Positions 59,605 through 64,000 of a stretch of DNA of 64,000 nucleotides are shown here, piece after piece. Positions within the stretch are counted from its first letter, which is position 1. Every line of letters begins with the position of its first letter. The translations under genes were made by a program, and so were the position numbers. The DNA comes from Bagarius yarrelli (Eukaryota > Chordata > Actinopteri > Siluriformes > Sisoridae), in contig VCAZ01000184.1 in the NCBI GenBank assembly GCA_005784505.1, positions 310,001-374,000 of the forward strand, read 5' to 3'. Under the pieces are notes generated by a model that saw only the letters and a program-made list of their open reading frames with translations, was not told the DNA's origin and did no database searches.

Positions 59605-61156
59605 GTAATTTTGAGAAATCTCCTAGAAGTGAAATCTTTTTACCCTGGATTGTTTTAAAGTGCTGACACTGGACACACCTTGCAAAAGCACAAATATGTG
59701 TCTTATAAAAGATGATGTTACCGTATGAACAAAGTGTAAGACTGTATAACTGATTATATTTCCTAAAATCCTAAATCTGGTTTAAAATTGAATTATGCCA
59801 TAATGACGTGCAATCATGTTGCTATAAAATAAACAGCGCAATGATAGCAGAGAGGTAGCAATGACGCAGACAGGCCAGGCAGTTGCCTAGGGCCCCACAT
59901 TTTGAAGAGACCCTGACAGCTGACCATTTGTATTTCTAAAATGTCATTAATACATTATATTGTATTATTACAGTGTATTTGCATCCCCCTAGGGGTCTCC
60001 CTTCTCCTCTGTTATGCTGGCTGTGCTTGCTTTTTTTTTTACTGATTTCTCCGTTTGGCAGCCAGAAGTGGGAGAATGCAAGAAGATGACAGATGAATGA
60101 GATAAGATTTTTAATTTAACGATGAATTTTTTAAGATGAATAATCCAATTACTAACAGGTTAGCAAGGGTTACACTTAGCAGCAGCATGTAGTATGAAAC
60201 GTTTAGCAGGTGACAATCCGTTACTGTAAATATGAAATTTAAAAGATTAAATATATTATATATACACACACACTTTTATAAACCTATAAACTTTTGCTTC
60301 TAATGCTCTATTCTGTTGTCATTATCCAGTCCATACTTAAAGTATTTCTGATAAATAACATTTATATACCGAACATGAATACGTCTAAATTACACGATCA
60401 GACTTCTTAAAGATCCAAACACAACTAAAAAGCCGATCTTCTCCGGGAAGGTTTAGGGCAAACAGCAGACGAAGCACATGACTGACACTCCATATTTCTT
60501 TCAGTGTTACCAGAACGAAACGCACTGACAAAAGTGAAATTAAAGTTGCATTTCTTTGTCACTGCTCTTGAATATTGCTTTCTCTCTGTCACGTGTACGT
60601 AGCATTTAGCCTGTTAAACGCTGTGAAAATAAGTCTGATATCTGACAAGACCGAATCTTTTACCTAAAGTGAAGATATTATAATAACCCCCCCTGTTTAT
60701 TGAGTGCTGTCTTTTTCCCCCATTCACCGTCTGCCATTTGTATTTGTTCATCCTTTATTTACAGCCGAATAGAGATTTCTTTGCACCACTTAATTAAAAT
60801 ATATAATTTATTAGAGCTGCCGAATGACTTCTCTGTTCTTTTTTTCTCAGGTTCTTTAAGATGTACTGTAGCATTTGCATTTAAATTGGAAATTCCAGGC
60901 TGAATCCTGACCAGGGACTGGATGAGGAATTGCAAAAAAAGATAAATTCCATTGCAGCAATAGTCCAGAGTCCCATCTTGCTGATTACTGACAAAGCAAC
61001 AGGAATCTTTAATGCTTCTTTCATAGGGTGGGTTAATTTTCTACCTGGGGAAAAATCTCTGGATATGTGAACATATATTTCGTTATAAATCTTTTGCCTT
61101 TGTTGAATATATTGTAAATAGATGTCTGAGGTTTAAATTGGTGTCTAGGGTCAGTT
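59605..61156. other. Non-coding sequence
   Basis: No exon recognised. 59850-60010 (gttgcctagggccccacatt) may be a decayed transposon end, unproven. Confidence 0.35.
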
Positions 61157-61325
61157 AGGAAGTCGTAGCACAGTAGCAAAGATCATGGTTCGAAAGATTA
61201 TGGATACAAGTCCCAGCACCATCAATTTTTTACAGCTGGATCCCTGAGCAAGGGTAAAAGATTAGATCAAATTAAATTTTTCCTGGATGGGGGTATCAGC
61301 GGAATACCAGTAACGTAAATGTAAT
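61157..61325 (+). repeat. Degenerate SINE
   Basis: gaagtcgtagcacagtagca, acaagtcccagcaccatcaa and the tail accagtaacgtaaatgtaat are present. Much older in appearance than the next copy. Confidence 0.65.
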
Positions 61326-61560
61326 TAAAGCATGATAGTAGGAGCTCAGTAAGGTGTTGGTTTTGTGACTGGAATGTTGTTTTTTGGGGCAGTTTTACAG
61401 GCTCTATTGATAGGATAGAGGGGAAATAGAGAGAGGGGGTGGGTTATGGGGGGGATGCTAGTGCCAATGCTAGTTATACTATCTGTATAGTGTTTAGTTC
61501 ATCTTCTACACTACACTCAGGAAGTGAATAAGTGAAAGAGGGCTGAACATATTTCTGTAT
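61326..61560. other. Non-coding, G-rich in part
   Basis: A G-rich stretch near 61421-61455 (agagagggggtgggttatgg). Confidence 0.4.
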
Positions 61561-61747
61561 TGGGAAGTGGTGGCCCAGTGCTTAAGGTGTTGGACTGCTA
61601 ATTAGATCAGGGTTCGATTCCCAGCATCATCAATTTACCACTGCTGAGCCCCCGAGCAAGGCCCTTAATCCCCAATTAGCTCAGCTCTATAAATGAGTAA
61701 GTCGCTCTGGATAAGGGGATCTGCCAAATGCTGTAAATGTGAATGTA
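61561..61747 (+). repeat. Full-length tRNA-derived SINE
   Basis: gggaagtggtggcccagtgc, cagggttcgattcccagcat and gtcgctctggataaggggat are present. Confidence 0.92.
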
Positions 61748-63098
61748 TTGTAATAACATGTTAACATTAAAGTACCCAAAACTTTCATAAGACTTATTGT
61801 CTTTGTGTGCTAAAGGCACAAGCAAAAAAATAATTTATTAATAAAATATGTCAAGTCAGGTTTTTTTTAGGCTTGTCAGTTTTACTGCATTTTTTAGGGA
61901 GCTTCTTTATAGTAACATTGTACTGTTATCAATCACAACATAGCTTTTTGTTATACAAAATGGCATATAAGACATGTTGAATAAGCGGAAATAATGAAGA
62001 ATTGTTCAGACATTTTTAGCTTTTTTTCACTCCTTATTGTGTTTTTCAATTTTTTTTCCTTAAGGACTAAAGAAAGTGTGGTCAGAAAAAAAAATGTCTG
62101 GTCCCCCTGAGCCGACCTGTTACTATCAGACTTTAACTAGATTTTCCTGTGTTAAAAAAAAAGAAATAAACATCTTTAGGCAAAAAAAAACATTATTCCA
62201 GCCAAAAACATGTCCAAAAGAGAAGGTATTTCTCTACAAGTAAAAGTTGACACAAGACATACGTCTCAGTCAAGAATGCAAAACGAGTCCTCTTCAAAAT
62301 CCACTCTATTTACTCTGGTTTTCTACCTAATTTACATAGTTCTAACAAATTCTTATTTCTTTCTACCAAAGCCCCAAAGGCTCCTCCTCTACTAATTTGC
62401 ATTTAATTTTGAGTTAGTATTACTTCTCAAGTTCTCGTGTTCTGTCCCTAATCTAGGGTTCCTTCTACTATTGAATTTTCGCATTATTTCTAAAACTCGT
62501 AGTCGCTTTCTGTGTCTTACAAATAACAAATATTTTTAAACATTTTTCAGTGTAATATAAAAAACTGCATCTATAATAAAGCTGCCATTTCCTGAACATA
62601 TTAAAACTGACGGGCGAAGACATCGCAGACCTGCTGTGAGTTTTTGTGAATTTTTTTTCTCTTTTTTACACACACCACATCTGCATGGCAAGCTCCAATG
62701 TCTGCTCTACCAAATCTCTCATCATTCCTATTGTCCCTATCTCTCTCTCTCTTCCGATGACTCCAAGCCCTACTCTCCCATGTTTCCGCCTACGTTCCCT
62801 ACCGATTATATGTCCTACCTCTACCTCTCCCTGTTCTGGAGCCTTCTGCCTACAACTATTGTAACAACCAATAAACCTCTACAATAAATCTTTATTAATC
62901 AAACTATGCCTCTAGCCCATTTCTATAATAACCCATTAACCGAAGTGTGCATAATCTGTGTGTTGAATCTGTTTGATAACACTCATTTTGTCTATAGACC
63001 TAATTTTTAAGCAAAATTATTACCATCAATTGATTATTCTACCCTCACTCATCCTGTTGCGAAAATCTCAATAGTATAAATGAAAAAGTATCCAGAGA
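61748..63098. other. Non-coding sequence
   Basis: Several poly(A) and poly(T) runs. The overlapping ORFs at 62636-62887 have Ser/Pro-rich low-complexity translations and no domain. Confidence 0.4.
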
Positions 63099-63209
63099 AA
63101 GTAGTGATCAGGGTCCGATTTTCAGCACCACCAAGTTACCACCGCTGGGCTCTTGAGCAAGGCCTATAACCCCCAATGGCTGAGCTGTATTTTTAAAAAT
63201 GTATAAAAT
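63099..63209 (+). repeat. SINE, central fragment
   Basis: gtgatcagggtccgattttc and caccgctgggctcttgagca are present; the tail is lost. Confidence 0.7.
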
Positions 63210-63235
63210 TTTACAACCTGGTAAAGTGTCCTCCA

Positions 63236-63300
63236 TAGAGCCCTAACTGACTCAACCCCACTGAACACCTTTGTGACCCCCTGGCCTGATATTTCGGCTT
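63236..63300 (+). mobile_element. Short Tc1/mariner fragment
   Basis: agagccctaactgactcaac and cactgaacacctttgtgac match the transposase region preceding HLWDEL in 18249-18751. Confidence 0.55.
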
Positions 63301-64000
63301 GAACTGAAAAAATACTATTAAAATACTAGTAAACTCCACACAATTGTGCTCTACAATTTTAGTGAAAAGTCATTCCAGAAGTGTGTCTGTTATTATAGAA
63401 CATGTGATGGTCAAGGTGTAAGATCTCTCAGATTAGCTGTCATGCTACACAGGCTCATGGCCCGTGAATTTAACAGACCTGACCTCTCTGCTTTGTGTCT
63501 AATTGTATGCAAAAGATAACATCAGTCCTGTCAAGGCTTGCCTAACGAGTGGACTAGGGGCTGCAAGCTCCAGGTCTGGTGTTTGCTTATGAATAAATAG
63601 CTGCTATCAATAGGCAGTCGTCCCGGGCGTCTCTTTTAGCACCTGTCAACTCGGAGTGTTTGCGTAAATGTGTGTTTAGGTGCAAGGGTGTGTTAGCGTG
63701 CGTGAGCATGCATGCGTGCATGCATAGCTGTGTTTGGTTAGCGAAAAAACAGGGCTTTAGCCATCTGGATTCCGTACCCAAGCCCGGACCTGCTCCACAC
63801 CCTAACCAAATAGAGGTCACGTCCCTGGGGCTGACCTTTGCTGAGTGTATCAAACCAGAACAAACAGAGCATGGTGGTGGGTGGCAAAAAACAGGTTCCC
63901 TCCTGATAGCCTGTGTTTTGTTGGTGCATGCTGGGAACAGAACGTTCTGCTTTAAGTTATGGCTGTCAATGCAAAGAGATATATGAGGTTTATGAGCTGT
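63301..64000. other. Non-coding sequence at the window end
   Basis: ORFs at 63587-63986 overlap on both strands and show no domain; alternating purine-pyrimidine gcatgcatgcgtgcatgcat near 63707. Confidence 0.4.

Noticed and set aside
1..64000. CRISPR arrays, operons, rRNA, phage or toxin loci
   Set aside because: Nothing of this kind is present; the spaced repeats are microsatellites or transposons of a vertebrate genome.

Overview
This window looks like AT-rich intronic DNA from a bony fish. About 32 copies or fragments of one tRNA-headed SINE, several Tc1/mariner and hAT-like remnants and many microsatellites point to a teleost. The SINE and Tc1-derived families resemble those of ostariophysan fishes, and I think a catfish is the best guess, with only moderate confidence. 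There is no bacterial, plasmid or phage architecture: no operons, no dense coding, no rRNA and no CRISPR array.

Only one protein-coding gene can be supported. It is a ciliary neurotrophic factor receptor alpha gene (cntfr) on the minus strand. Two coding exons are visible. The signal-peptide exon (58186-58267) has a splice acceptor directly in front of its ATG. The immunoglobulin-domain exon (25929-26162) is intact, has both Ig cysteines and the core tryptophan, and is flanked by good splice sites. The exons join in phase 1 and are separated by an intron of 32,023 bp. The cytokine-receptor exons that should follow are not recognisable in 1-25928, so the next intron appears to be at least 25.9 kb. 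The 58268-64000 side must be upstream intron or 5' UTR territory of the same gene.

Layout: 1-25928 is the downstream intron, with a 308-bp tandem duplication near 5.1-5.7 kb, an inverted-repeat DNA element at 14.5-15.4 kb, a Tc1 remnant at 18.2-18.8 kb, a 460-bp polypyrimidine tract at 21.2-21.7 kb and a SINE-interrupted Tc1 remnant at 23.5-24.0 kb. The 26163-58185 intron holds a second copy of the inverted-repeat element (27.4-27.95 kb), a degenerate TTCC minisatellite (28.6-29.3 kb), a mariner remnant with terminal repeats (34.0-34.4 kb), two hAT-like elements (36.7-37.5 and 40.2-41.2 kb), a hairpin-forming TATC/GATA array (46.0-46.2 kb) and a CAGA/GATA satellite (55.6-55.9 kb). 58268-64000 is mostly low-copy sequence with a few SINE copies.

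The most informative pattern is nesting. In three places a SINE copy lies inside a different DNA element, which gives a relative insertion order. I found no evidence of an undescribed enzymatic or defence system. What may be new is the repeat structure and possible conserved non-coding islands in these long receptor-gene introns.
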